Shown here: piece by piece, positions 12,832 through 23,070 of the stretch
How positions within the stretch are numbered: position 1 is the stretch's first letter
Layout: each line of letters begins with the position of its first letter
Source of the DNA: Linnemannia hyalina
Taxonomy: Eukaryota > Mortierellomycota > Mortierellomycetes > Mortierellales > Mortierellaceae
NCBI GenBank assembly: GCA_019671135.1
Contig: JAHRHY010000011.1
Span: 1,240,001-1,304,000 of the forward strand
Length of the DNA stretch: 64,000 nucleotides
Direction: 5' to 3'
The notes under the pieces: generated by a model
What the model was told of the DNA's origin: nothing
The model's input: only the letters and a program-made list of their open reading frames with translations
Database searches by the model: none
Translations under genes and position numbers: made by a program

Positions 12832-15800
12832 CGTGATATTGGATATGAGTGAGGGGCGAAGGGGTCAGTTTTGAGTGGCGGAGGAGTAAGGAAAGAGGGA
12901 GGGATGGGAGAATGAAATAAGATTGTTGGTGACGGAATTTGTGGGTTCGTCTTTAATGATAAATGAATGAATGCGAGTAGGAGAAGAGAAGAAGAGAGGA
13001 AAGGGGGTGAGGAAGGAGGATGTCGCTTTTTTCTATGCCAACGGCTGACAGAAAATCGAAGAAGAAAGAGAAAGAGAAAGTCGATCTGCGTGGGGGATTA
13101 TTTCCTTTTATTGTCGTTGTCTGTTCTGTTCATTGTTTGTTGTGTTGTATTATTGTACTGCTGTCGAGGGAGAGGGCCAAGGCGAGCCAAAAAAAGAACA
13201 GGCGAAGAAGGAAAAAGGGAAGGCAGTAGAACTACGCGGACTTGTTCAGAAGGCACAGGTGAACGAGAAAAATGCTCTCAAAGGTTGCAGCAGTGTCGCT
13301 CGGGTTGTCTTGAACAGGCCATTGGCAAGTGGGCAAAGGGCAAATCAGAGCAAGAGGGACAGGAAAAGGGTTGTGTGAGTGTATGTATCTGTATGTGTAC
13401 GTGCATACAACACAACATATGCTCGCAAATAGACTCTTGGGTAAAACGAGGCCCTTCACAATGACAGACGTTCAATGGTCATCATCATTCTCGTGGATAT
13501 GTTAAAGAAAGAGCCTTCATTGCATAGGCTAAATAACAATAACAATATTATTTAATAAGACTGATATTGTTCAAAATAAACCTCCTACTGGCTGGGCATC
13601 GAATGAATGTTGTAAGCATGACACAGACACGCACACACACGGTCTTAGCCCTTGACTCTCGGTTTCTTATTGGGACACTGACCTAACCGTTGGACATGTC
13701 TGTTTGAAATAATTTCGTATTTCCTCCTCGGACACATGTCCTTTCTCTTCGCCTTGACCCCAACCTGAATAAACAAACAAATAGCAATTGTAATGACATA
13801 AACAACAATGGGCTATTTTAGATACTGCCTTCTCTTCTCATTCCTACGAACTCCCACTGCCACTGTTGTTTGAAAGTCTATTTGACTTTCTTTTACTCGC
13901 CAAACGTATTCGAAACTTGTTGAACTCGAAAAAGGGAATCTTTTCGCTGACAATTTTTCTTTGTGCACCCATGGTCCATAGCGAAACCTTCACTTGCAAT
14001 TCTCTTTGTTCTTTTGGACACATTCGGCGCAGTTTGTTTTATACATTGCTACATGCTTTTTTTCCGCAAAGTTCTAGAGCTGCGCTTCCACTGTTTTTGC
14101 CACCAGAGGTGGGAGGTGGTGGGGCAGACATTTTCGACTACGGCGCGCACCCACACTCCCGTGTTTTTGCCAAGCCAAAACGAGCAATCGGCCAAGAATG
14201 AACACCCAAGCTTGCCATACCCCATTCCCCAACACCCACGCTTTCATCCTTTACCGAAAAAGGGCCAAAATATGTTCGCACCCCATGATCCATTTTCCTA
14301 TGGTCGCCAATTGTCTTCTAATAAGAATGCATATCAGGTTCACAAAGGTGATAGGGTGAATGAACAATAGAGATTGAAGAGCCGTGCTATTTTTTGCTTC
14401 TCTCTCCCCTGTCATTCTTGTCATTCTCTGGGGAACAAGGGCATGATCGCGATTGGCTCTCGCTCGGCCCTTTCGGTACCCTTTCTGTTATAGAGGTATC
14501 CCCGGAAATGAAATACTATAGCGCGTGTATGGATGGATTGAGCAATGGATAAAGAAACAATTGACTTTTCATTACACATCTTCAAAGATCGTGCCCTTTT
14601 TTATGGCTCTCAGTATTCGTAATATGTATCTTCTTTTTTATGGTCTTCTCACTTTCCCGCCCTATTGTTATCCCTTGTGGTGATTCCCCAATCGAAAATG
14701 AATGAAAGCGAGAATGACAGAGAAAATAGAGAGAGCCGTCAGGGACCGGAAGGGAAGGACGGGAAGGCAAAAAAAATAAAACAGAGAAGGCAGAAAATAA
14801 ACGAGGGGGAAAATAACTGAGGCAGCCAGGGGGAGGAGGAAGGAGGAGGTAAGTGAGAGGAACGAGGGGTAGCAGAGAGACATTCGATGGTTTCGATCGA
14901 AATTTCGTAGGACAACAACCACAACGCAATAATATTATTTCATGGAGCACAACGGGGAATTAGGGAAATGAAGGGGTGTTTTCATAAGCACACGAATTGT
15001 TGCTGTGTCCTATCATCTCTTCGTTCCTACGGCACTCCCGGAGTTTTGGAGGAGGTAGGGGTGAGAGGAAGCCTGGCAAACACATTCGTACTTTTGTCTT
15101 TGTTCCACGGTAGATCATCTAAAGAGAAGGGACTCGACAAAGGCTTCATCATTTTTGCACCAATGGTGTCAAATGTGCAAACTGTTTCTATGGGGACTGG
15201 CAACAAGAACAGAACAAGAACAAGAACCTGCTTGTTTCTCTGCTTTCACTCCAGACAAACAAGAACTGATGTCTTTGCTCAACTCTCTTTTTTCTTTTTT
15301 ATTACAGCAAGAAACCGATCTATTGTCTTCAGTCATACGTGATCGTTTACTCTATTAAAGTTGACAATAAGTAATGGATGGGTGGAAAAGCAGCGATCCC
15401 TTGCATAAAAGCAGGTATGGTTTTGATCACTTATTATTGATGAGAATTAAAGGTACTGCACATGGATACTTCCGTCTTTTATGGCTTTGTTGAAGCCTGG
15501 ACCAGCACGCTCTTCAGCACTGACCGGTGGAATACCCTATGGGTGAGCAATTGAGTGTGAGCACATTGTATACACAGCACACATCCTTGAACACTAAATT
15601 GAACAATGAGCGTGTAAGGCTTGGAGAGAGTAAGGAGTGAGTGAGTGAACGGGAGATCCACGCTGATCCCTTCGTAGACAAGCCCCTCGTGATCCTCAGG
15701 CACCAAAGAAATCAAAGAAACAAGAGACAACAACAGAGTCGGCTAAATCCACCATCTCCACCCAATCACACCGCGACATATCCTTTTCCTTCTTCCTTGA

Positions 15801-16398
15801 CCTTATGGTTCAGGACACACAACACACCCTCCCCCGCTCCCCTGACTGACTGACTTCCTTCGGCGTAAACCTTCCTGGCGTCTCCTTCATTTCCTCTCTC
15901 CTGCTACGCACACGGCCTGAAGGATGAGCCAGAGGCCGATCCGCAAAATATCACGAAGCGGGATAGTTAAAAAAAAAAAAAAAAAAAAGGTCGGCGCTGG
16001 AGTGAAAAACACACTGTACATAAGACTTTAATTGAGAGAAGGAACCAACGAGGTCGGGTCCAGCAACGTTCTCTTTTCATATTCGTGCCCCTTTTTATCG
16101 CGATCTCGGATTCTTTTTTCCCACCCGTTCATATTCTTCTTTTCTTGTTTGTGTCGTCTCTCTTTCCTTTCTTTGTCTCTTTTCCTTTCATTTTCTTCAA
16201 ACAAGCCCTCTTCTTTTCCGTCCCTGATTCCAGTGAACCTTCCGCTTGATCGGACACTCGCTCTTCCTTCCTCGGCGTCTTTAGCCTTGGTCTACAATCA
16301 AAACACTCCTCGCCCTCCCTAACCTCTCTCGCTTTACTCACTTCCATCCCTTTCACTTTTGTGTACAACCAACAATAACAGTTACTTATACCCGAAAA
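12832..16398. other. gene-poor intergenic region, 3.6 kb
   Basis: No convincing gene. It holds the C/T-rich leader of the minus-strand gene (12832-13060), A/T-rich stretches, a poly-A run at about 15969-15988 and the C/T-rich leader of the next plus-strand gene (from about 16080). Short open frames exist on both strands but have no ATG in good context, no family resemblance and biased composition. A possible short minus-strand coding tail near 13640-13770 is discussed under rejected items. Confidence 0.5.
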
Positions 16399-17752
16399 AT
16401 GTCTGCACAAGCCGTCATCTATGTATCTGCCTTCCTGGGCATGACAGTTCTCATGGGTCTCTTTGCCGGACTCATCTATCGCCGACACCGCATGATGGTC
16501 GACCAGCACCGTGCCTACGAACGTATGGCCCAAGAACGCATCCGGCAAGCCCAAGGTACTTTTTTTCGGTTCTTACTCATTGACCTCATTCTTCATTCAT
16601 TCGTTTTGCTCATGAGGAACAGAGGAAAAATTGAACGCACTTCGTAAGTATTCCTCTCATACAAGCTGCTCTTTTTCTAACTCTCCCACGCTTCTTCCAC
16701 TCTTGCGTATCAATATAGACGAGAACTTGCCTCCGTTCTATATTGACCATGTGCGGGACCGTGCATGTGTCTTTGAGGGCGAACCCCCACCAGACAACAC
16801 TTTCCTTAGGATGCTCGAGGTAGTCGTTGTTCGTCCTAGGAGGCAAGAGTCCATGCAGGACCTCGTCGATGCAGGAATTGTACCACCAGGAACAGGAAAC
16901 ACAGAAGCAGGATCGGGAATAGAGACTGAAGGCCTGTCTGAGGCAACATCAAACAGCCCTCACTCGCACCACCGTCGCAACCTTTCGTCCACACTGGGTC
17001 TGCCAGACTTGATTGTCTCGGAAATGCCTCATCTGGGTTTGGGCATCACTGTCGTGGAATCAGGAGTCATCCGCCCTACCCCTGCCACTCTTCGCAGACC
17101 AACGAGGGCTATGACTCCCAACAATACGCCAACCGCCCTGGCTGCAGCGGTCCTTGTGCCCCCTGTCCCAACCTCGGCTGTCGCCATTCACGGTGACAGT
17201 AACAGAAATGATATGGGGGATGGACAGGAGAGTATTCATACTTTACCTCCGCCACCCTCTTACGACATCACCCGTACCCATGCCACCACAGGTATTGCAG
17301 AACCAAACTCCATTGCTCACCTAGTGAGTGCACCCTCAGCAACCGGCGACTTCTTCACTCACCACCTCCACCACCACCACAGCCACACTCATACTCAGCA
17401 AGACAACAACCAGCAACAGGCAAGCACACCATCATCATCAGCGGTCGAACAACAGCTGAGCTCGCCATCATCGACACCCATTGACGCCCCTCGCTACTCC
17501 GACGAGTTCCCGTCCCACATCACTCACGAGCAGCACCTTGAGGGATATCGGAGTGCAAGAGCCATCTCTAATGTTTCCCTGCGGCAGCAAGACGGATCTC
17601 CGTCACTCTCAGCCGCTGCTGCTACTTTTGTCGATCAAACCACCAACGCCGCAGCAGCGGTAGCACCGACGGAGTCATCACCTTTGTCATCATCACCATC
17701 ATCGTTATCCTCTTCAGCGCAGTCGCCTTTTCCTGCGGAGACTTTACACTAG
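16399..17752 (+). CDS. single-pass membrane protein with PPxY motif
   Basis: Exons 16399-16555, 16623-16643 (a 21-nt microexon) and 16719-17752 give 403 aa. Residues 4-27 are a hydrophobic segment (AVIYVSAFLGMTVLMGLFAG) followed by YRRHRMM, which predicts one membrane span with a basic cytosolic flank. A charged helix follows, then a conserved-looking block (ENLPPFYIDHVRDRACVFEG). The rest is Ser/Thr/His/Gln-rich with a PPPPSYD sequence, a PPxY-type ligand for Nedd4/Rsp5 WW domains, near residue 241. Membrane adaptors of Rsp5 often combine one N-terminal span with PPxY, so a role in ubiquitin-dependent sorting is a plausible inference. I do not recognise a named family. The microexon is supported by phase (1, then 1) and by GT-AG borders. 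Confidence 0.75.
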
Positions 17753-18825
17753 TGTACGTTGGAGAAATCTTCCAGGTAGAATAGCATCGGGGTTTTTTAT
17801 TCTCAAATGGCAAGCCCACTAATTGACAGAAAACAGCAGCTGAGCTTGGTGTGTAATGGAATTGACAAGCGGTCCGAAGCTGTTATGGACCCTTCTTCGA
17901 TCTTACTCATGAAGCTACCACCTGAGGGACGCTCAATCAAGACTGGATTCAAAAGAAGTAAGAAGAATGAAAGAAAAAACAACTTCCCAGCAACTCCCAG
18001 CAACTCCCAGTAAATCCAACAGCCGAGGTCAGGCACACACTGAAACTATTTCCCTTTTTGCAGCAAATGTGAAGGTGGAGACGACTGTTGGGCGAGTTGG
18101 GGCAAACTGGCGGCTGTCGGCTCCTTGACGAACTAAACAAGAAGCCCATGTTTTTTTTCGTCTTAATTCAAGCGGTGTGAATATGACCGCATTTGGTCCC
18201 TTCTCTCCCACCACCGCCGTCATCAATTCCCTTCTCCACAACCACACTCACTTTTCTCTTTGCTTCGAGGGTGAGCCAGTGCAATTGGGCGGATAATCAG
18301 GCAACAACAAAATTGCGGTTTAGGATGCGTTATTTTTTCTCCTTTTTATTTTTGGGTGCTTGCGGTCGGTCGTCCATGAGTTCATGACGACGCAAGAACG
18401 TTCTCGCTCTCTTTTTTTGCCCACAGCTTTATTTTCTTTTTGCTTTTTCTGATCCACCGATTCTTTTCCACTTCCCCTCTTTTCTTTTCTTCTACCCCTT
18501 CATCTCTCCTTTCATCCACCCTTCCCCTCCCCTCTCCTCTGGACTCTGCCTCTCTCGCACACTCCATCCATCACGCATTGGAACATCACTCCTCCCATCC
18601 TTCCTCCACCCATCCTCATCATCAGCAGCGACGACGACTCTTCATCGGTCACTCACGAACCCCCACACGACCTTGTAGCGCACTTTTTCATTCACTCTCT
18701 CACACCTCACCTCACCTCAAAACACCCTCCACACACACACTCTCTCTCACACACACAAAGTCAAAACTCGCCACCACTTCTCACCAAACCTGTCCCTAAA
18801 TCCAACAACCAACAAAATACAAAGG
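17753..18825. other. intergenic region with C/T-rich leader
   Basis: A 1.07-kb gap between two same-strand genes. It contains three copies of a 10-bp CAACTCCCAG-like repeat at 17981-18010. From about 18430 to 18825 it becomes strongly C/T/A-rich, the usual look of leaders upstream of start codons in this window. No coding feature seen. Confidence 0.5.
17981..18010. repeat. 10-bp tandem repeat, 3 copies
   Basis: The unit CAACTCCCAG occurs exactly at 17991-18000 and 18001-18010, with a variant copy AACTTCCCAG at 17981-17990. Confidence 0.85.
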
Positions 18826-20468
18826 ATGTCGTTCATAGTCAACCACCTAAAACTGGACCACTTTGAGCCCGACAGGATCGTAACCTCGAACCTGGTTCGC
18901 CCCCTCACATTGGCGATCCTTCGTGGACTTGTATGTCTGTACACGCTGATTGTGATCGTCTCTAAGTGGGTCACCGCCGAAAATGCGTCGGAATACTTGA
19001 AGTACTTTACCAACTTGACTTACTTTGGCCTTGTCGCCTACCTTGTCGTAAGTATTTTGTGAAGGATTCATGGTTGATGTGGAGTATATGGTTAACGTTT
19101 ATTGTTATTTTGTGCGACGAGAGGATATGTGTTTTGCACATGTTTACACAGAGCACTTGGGCCTACAATCGTCTACAAGAAAGGGGAGCACAGCGTTTCG
19201 ATCTGATAGTCCTTGTCTTTCTTCGTAAATCCATGGTTGTTGTTGTTATCAATGCCGCCTCTAAGTTTATCTTTTTCTCTCGAGACTGGCGCCAATGTGT
19301 ATCTTCACAAGGGTATATTGTCATTACAAAGAAGAAAAGAGGATGTCTCGCGCTCCTTGCTACTGTTAGTCCGCTACAGAAAATGTTTCTCTTCCACTTC
19401 CTTTCCCACCTCCATTCTCATCACACGAGCGAAAAAGAATTTTTGAACGACCGCAACGGAAATTGATTCGAGAGCATTGGTATTCAGCATTGGTATTCAG
19501 CATTGGTATTCAGCATTGGTATTCAGCATTGGCAGGGGTGGTGACCGAATGATATGTATCGGCATAACCATTCGATTTACCCGCTCCCATTATCTTTCCC
19601 CTCCTTTCTCGCTCCCTTACTTTGACACATGTACACACTACCGCTCTTTCTATGCGTTCTATATTATTCTGCTATTTCCCATGGAGCCTGGCTGGAACCG
19701 GACTCTACTTCTCACAGTCATTGCTCAAAACTCACGTGTGCGTACAAAAACATCTGACACCCTTGATCCTTCCTTCTCGAACATCCATCCATCCAACCTT
19801 AGTGCTCAACGATCTGGTCAATCAACTACCTCCGCCAACCCCTCAACGCCCGGGCGACATGGCTCAAAACCGGCTCCCCCTGGTGGGGCTACACCCACTG
19901 GCTCCTCTACTCGACCGTCATCACCTACCACTTCATTGTCCCCATCGTCTACTGGGCCATGCTCAACACCGGCGACCCCCTGAACGCCCTCGGCCACTGG
20001 CAAAACTATTCCGTCCACGCCGTCGATGGTGTCTTTGCTCTCTTTGAGCTCATTTTCAACAGACATTTCTTGCAGCCGAGACATTCGTTTGTGGTGGCGG
20101 GTGTTATGGTGTTGTATATGCTGTTGACGTTTGTCGTTAGGAGGACATTGGGCGAGTGGGTTTACCCGTTCTTGGATTGGGATCAAGGCCCTATTTGTGC
20201 GGCGTATTATTTGGGGATTGCGGCAGGGTTGTTTGTGATTTATTTCTTCTTGTTGGTGGTGCACAAGTTGAGAAATCGTTGGTTGGCAGGACGGTGTGCG
20301 GTTGTGAATGAGGGGTTGGAGTTGGAGGCTGAAGCGAGGGTGGATCATGGAGGACGACGTGTTCGGCCCGAGGGGGATGCTGGTGGTTATCAAGACAACC
20401 AGAGTGATTTGACCTTAGAGGAGGGTGTTGTCCGCAACTCCAAGAATGATGGCACCCACACGTACTAG
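18826..20468 (+). CDS. rolling-stone-like / FAR-17a-AIG1-clan multispan membrane protein
   Basis: Best model: exon 18826-19047 joined in phase 0 to 19803-20468, giving about 295 aa. Several hydrophobic spans are visible, including RGLVCLYTLIVIVSKW, YFTNLTYFGLVAYLV, TYHFIVPIVYWAML and AAYYLGIAAGLFVIYFFLLV. The family-typical features are a YxTN motif in an early span, a conserved His in SVHAVDGVFALFEL, and YPFLDW before the last span, as in rolling-stone proteins. The related AIG1/ADTRP enzymes use a Thr and a His as a catalytic pair for FAHFA lipid ester hydrolysis; the Thr of YFTN and the His of SVHAV are candidates here, by inference. The C-terminal tail is acidic and probably cytosolic. 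The 755-nt intron is long and contains an alternative acceptor and a tandem repeat. Paralogue identity is uncertain. Confidence 0.75.
19474..19532. repeat. 13-bp minisatellite, 4.5 copies
   Basis: The unit GCATTGGTATTCA is repeated perfectly at 19474-19486, 19487-19499, 19500-19512 and 19513-19525, with a half copy to 19532. It lies inside the 755-nt intron of the rolling-stone-like gene. Confidence 0.95.
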
Positions 20469-20946
20469 ACTCTTACTTGGTTTGCCCTAGGCACGAACCA
20501 CCCACTACATATGTAACAGTAGTCCTCGATTATTTTTTTCTACACATACCCCATACATAAGATAACTGCAAGGTTTTACATGACCCGTTTCATTCAACTT
20601 GGTACTCTTTGCGAGATACACCTTATTGCATCTGTAGAAAGGGGCAGCATCTCTGCTCTGTTCATATTTCAACCTAATTTCAGGCATCTTTTGTTAGATG
20701 CAAAACGCCACAAGCAAGAATTGCCTGATCTCAAGATCGTTGCGTTGAGATACTTCTAGATTGACTTTATTATGGATGATCGTTTCAAAGGAAGGGATTG
20801 ATTCAGAAATGGTGGCGTTGGGCGAAGAAGGGCAAAGGCAGAAGGGTAGACGAGACCGGTATATATGTGACATAAAGTAAGAAAATAATGCAATAAGGAG
20901 AGACTATGAGAACAGAAAGGAGGAGAATGACAAAATCGAGAGAATT
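20469..20946. other. convergent 3' intergenic region
   Basis: A 478-bp gap between the rolling-stone-like gene and HAP2, tail-to-tail. It contains a short perfect hairpin, GCATCT to AGATGC, near 20684-20701. No coding signal seen. Confidence 0.45.
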
Positions 20947-23070
20947 CTAAGCGTACTGCTGAGGGTAATGCTGTTGTTGCTGTTGTTGTTGTGGCTGTTG
21001 TTGCTGCGGTGGTGGACGTTTGTACTGTTGCTGTTGAAGTTGCTGTTGTTGCTGTTGGAGTTCATCATGCTGAGACTGCTGACGCTGATGCTGAACCTGG
21101 AAGGACGCGTATCCTGTTGCATATTCTGGCTGCTGCTGTGGGATATGTTGATGATTTGGAACACCCTGCTGCTGTGGTGGAGGTTGTGATGGATGGTGGC
21201 CATTGTTGATATGGATATGGGCAGCATTGGGATTGGCGGGGTTGGTGGCCTTAACCTTGTTTATCTGCCCGTTATTCCCTTGAGTGAGCTGCTGTTGTTG
21301 CGGTTGCTGATGGTGTTGTTGTTGGTGAGTATGGTTCCCACTAACTGGTACTGCACCTACTACTATTGTCGAGGCTCCCTCCTGCATACGTCCCTGACCA
21401 TGACCATGATGTCCATGTCCCTGAATGTTGTGATGGTGGTTGTGGCTCTCGGGCTGACCACTTCCAGCGGATGGAGAGGCAGAGGCGGAGGGAGAGGAAG
21501 GAGAGGGGTGTTGTCCTAACTTGGCTTCCTGTTCGTCAAGAGCAGCTATCTCGGCGGCCGTCAGAAATCGTCCTCCTGGTCCACGTGGGCGTCTCATCGC
21601 ATGTTTGTGGCGCGATTCGTGGAGATACTTTTTTTAATTTTTTTTTTGTTGTTGGTGAGAAAAAAAGAAATAGAAATTGGTGAGGGAAAACGAAGAGAAG
21701 GGCATGCTCAAGAGAAGAAATGGGAGCAAGAAGGAGCAGGGAGAAGAAAGGGACGGGTAACCCCATCACACGTTCCTTCTCTTGACCCCTCATCCCACAG
21801 ATCTCACTTCTCCCTTGATGTGTTTGAAAAAAAAAAAAAAGAAAGGTGAAGAAACGAAAAACGTGCAGCGGGCACGTCCTGTCGTTGCGGCCTCTCTGTT
21901 CTTTCTTTTCTTTGCATTCTTTCTTTCTTACCTTGCGTCCCCGTTGCAGTAATCGGTTCTCCGCCTCAAGGTTTGCACGAGCGGCTCTTCGCTTTAGGAT
22001 CCGATGGTACTGATAAAATACCGAGTTTTTTTATGCAAGGTACAAAGGGAATCGAAGAACAAAGAAAGGGGAGGGTCGTGAGTAAGTAAGGTGGTAGTTG
22101 AGTGGTTTTTGTGTTTATGTGAGTGAATAAAAAAAAGGAGCATCCATGCTCACTTTCTTTGCTTCCTCATCCAGTCCATCCAGTGCGGCGTTATTGTTCA
22201 ATACTCCTGCCTCATAGGTCAACCAGACCCCATGCAGACCAATCATTTTGTGGTAGTCATTCTTCCTTTCTTTCAGTCTCTCTTTTTGTTCAGGGTCGCG
22301 TCCCAGAAAACAAAATGGCTGACATCGAGAAAATAATAAAGGGGGAGGAGTAAGGGGGTTAAAAAGAAACGAGAACGGATCCAAAAGGGAAAGTCGATGT
22401 CGTCGAATATTCCGTTAGTCACTGAGGATGTTGACGAGAAGCACGGACGAGAGAGACAGAGACAGTAAGGACGAGAGGGCACTGGAAATGGGTGCAAATG
22501 TCGAGCTGATGGGAACAGATGTTTACTCGACAGGAGGACCCAGACAGGCAAAAAAAAGGTCATGGATACATCACTAGGGTTCACTGGAGAGAAATATCTA
22601 ATCGAGTAAAGGGCCAAGTCAAGACTCACCTGCTTGGCGTTGACATATAGGGGCTCTTCCGGTTCCTCTGGTCGAGGAGCAGCGACCTGCCCGAGGACAT
22701 AGCCCGGAGGCATCATACTCTATGTAATCAACCCCAACCAAAACGAGCAAACAGAAGAGTGAAAAGATCCGGTCAATGTCGATGGTACTTTCTCAAAACT
22801 GGCAACGAACATGAAGGATGTAACCTTGTTGGTCACTCAGTTTCATATTCGGGTAAAGCGAACTGCAGACAGGGAGGTAATTCTCGGATTCTTTACAGGA
22901 TCGACGACAATAACGCCTGGGTAGGCACCGGCGAGGTGTTCAAAGTGATGCATGGCAGGTCTGCCATCGACATGGCGAGGAGAAGAAGTTGACATGTGTG
23001 CTTGTGGTGATGTCGAAGTGTTGATGTGTTCAGGACGAGGGGGCGAGGTTTGTTTTGAGCTTTGGGTCAT
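20947..23070 (-). CDS. HAP2: CCAAT-binding factor subunit HAP2 / NF-YA
   Basis: Four minus-strand exons, all phase 0: 23070-22897, 22719-22630, 22009-21932 and 21627-20947, giving 340 aa. HAP2/NF-YA joins the HAP3/HAP5 histone-fold dimer and makes the sequence-specific contacts to CCAAT. The A1 helix begins at YVNAKQ (residues 83-88) and continues YHRILKRRAARANLEAENRL (89-108). The linker is LQRGRK. The A2 DNA-contact region is YLHESRHKHAMRRPRGPGG (115-133) followed by RFLT. All hallmark His, Arg and Gly residues are present. The C-terminal 200 residues are Gln- and His-rich, as in many fungal activators. The A1/linker/A2 domain is spread over three exons. A TATATAA on the minus strand lies about 330 bp upstream. 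Identification is very secure; the first exon (residues 1-58) is less conserved and rests on phase and the ATG. Confidence 0.95.

Noticed and set aside
13640..13770. Possible terminal exon on the minus strand (tail HVSEEEIRNYFKQTCP or, in another frame, ending CPNKKPRVKG)
   Set aside because: A plausible acceptor (TTATTCAG) is present near 13767, but two frames compete and no upstream exon with a start codon could be joined.
13963..14370. 135-codon plus-strand frame
   Set aside because: No good start, overlaps another frame of similar length, and shows no conserved pattern.
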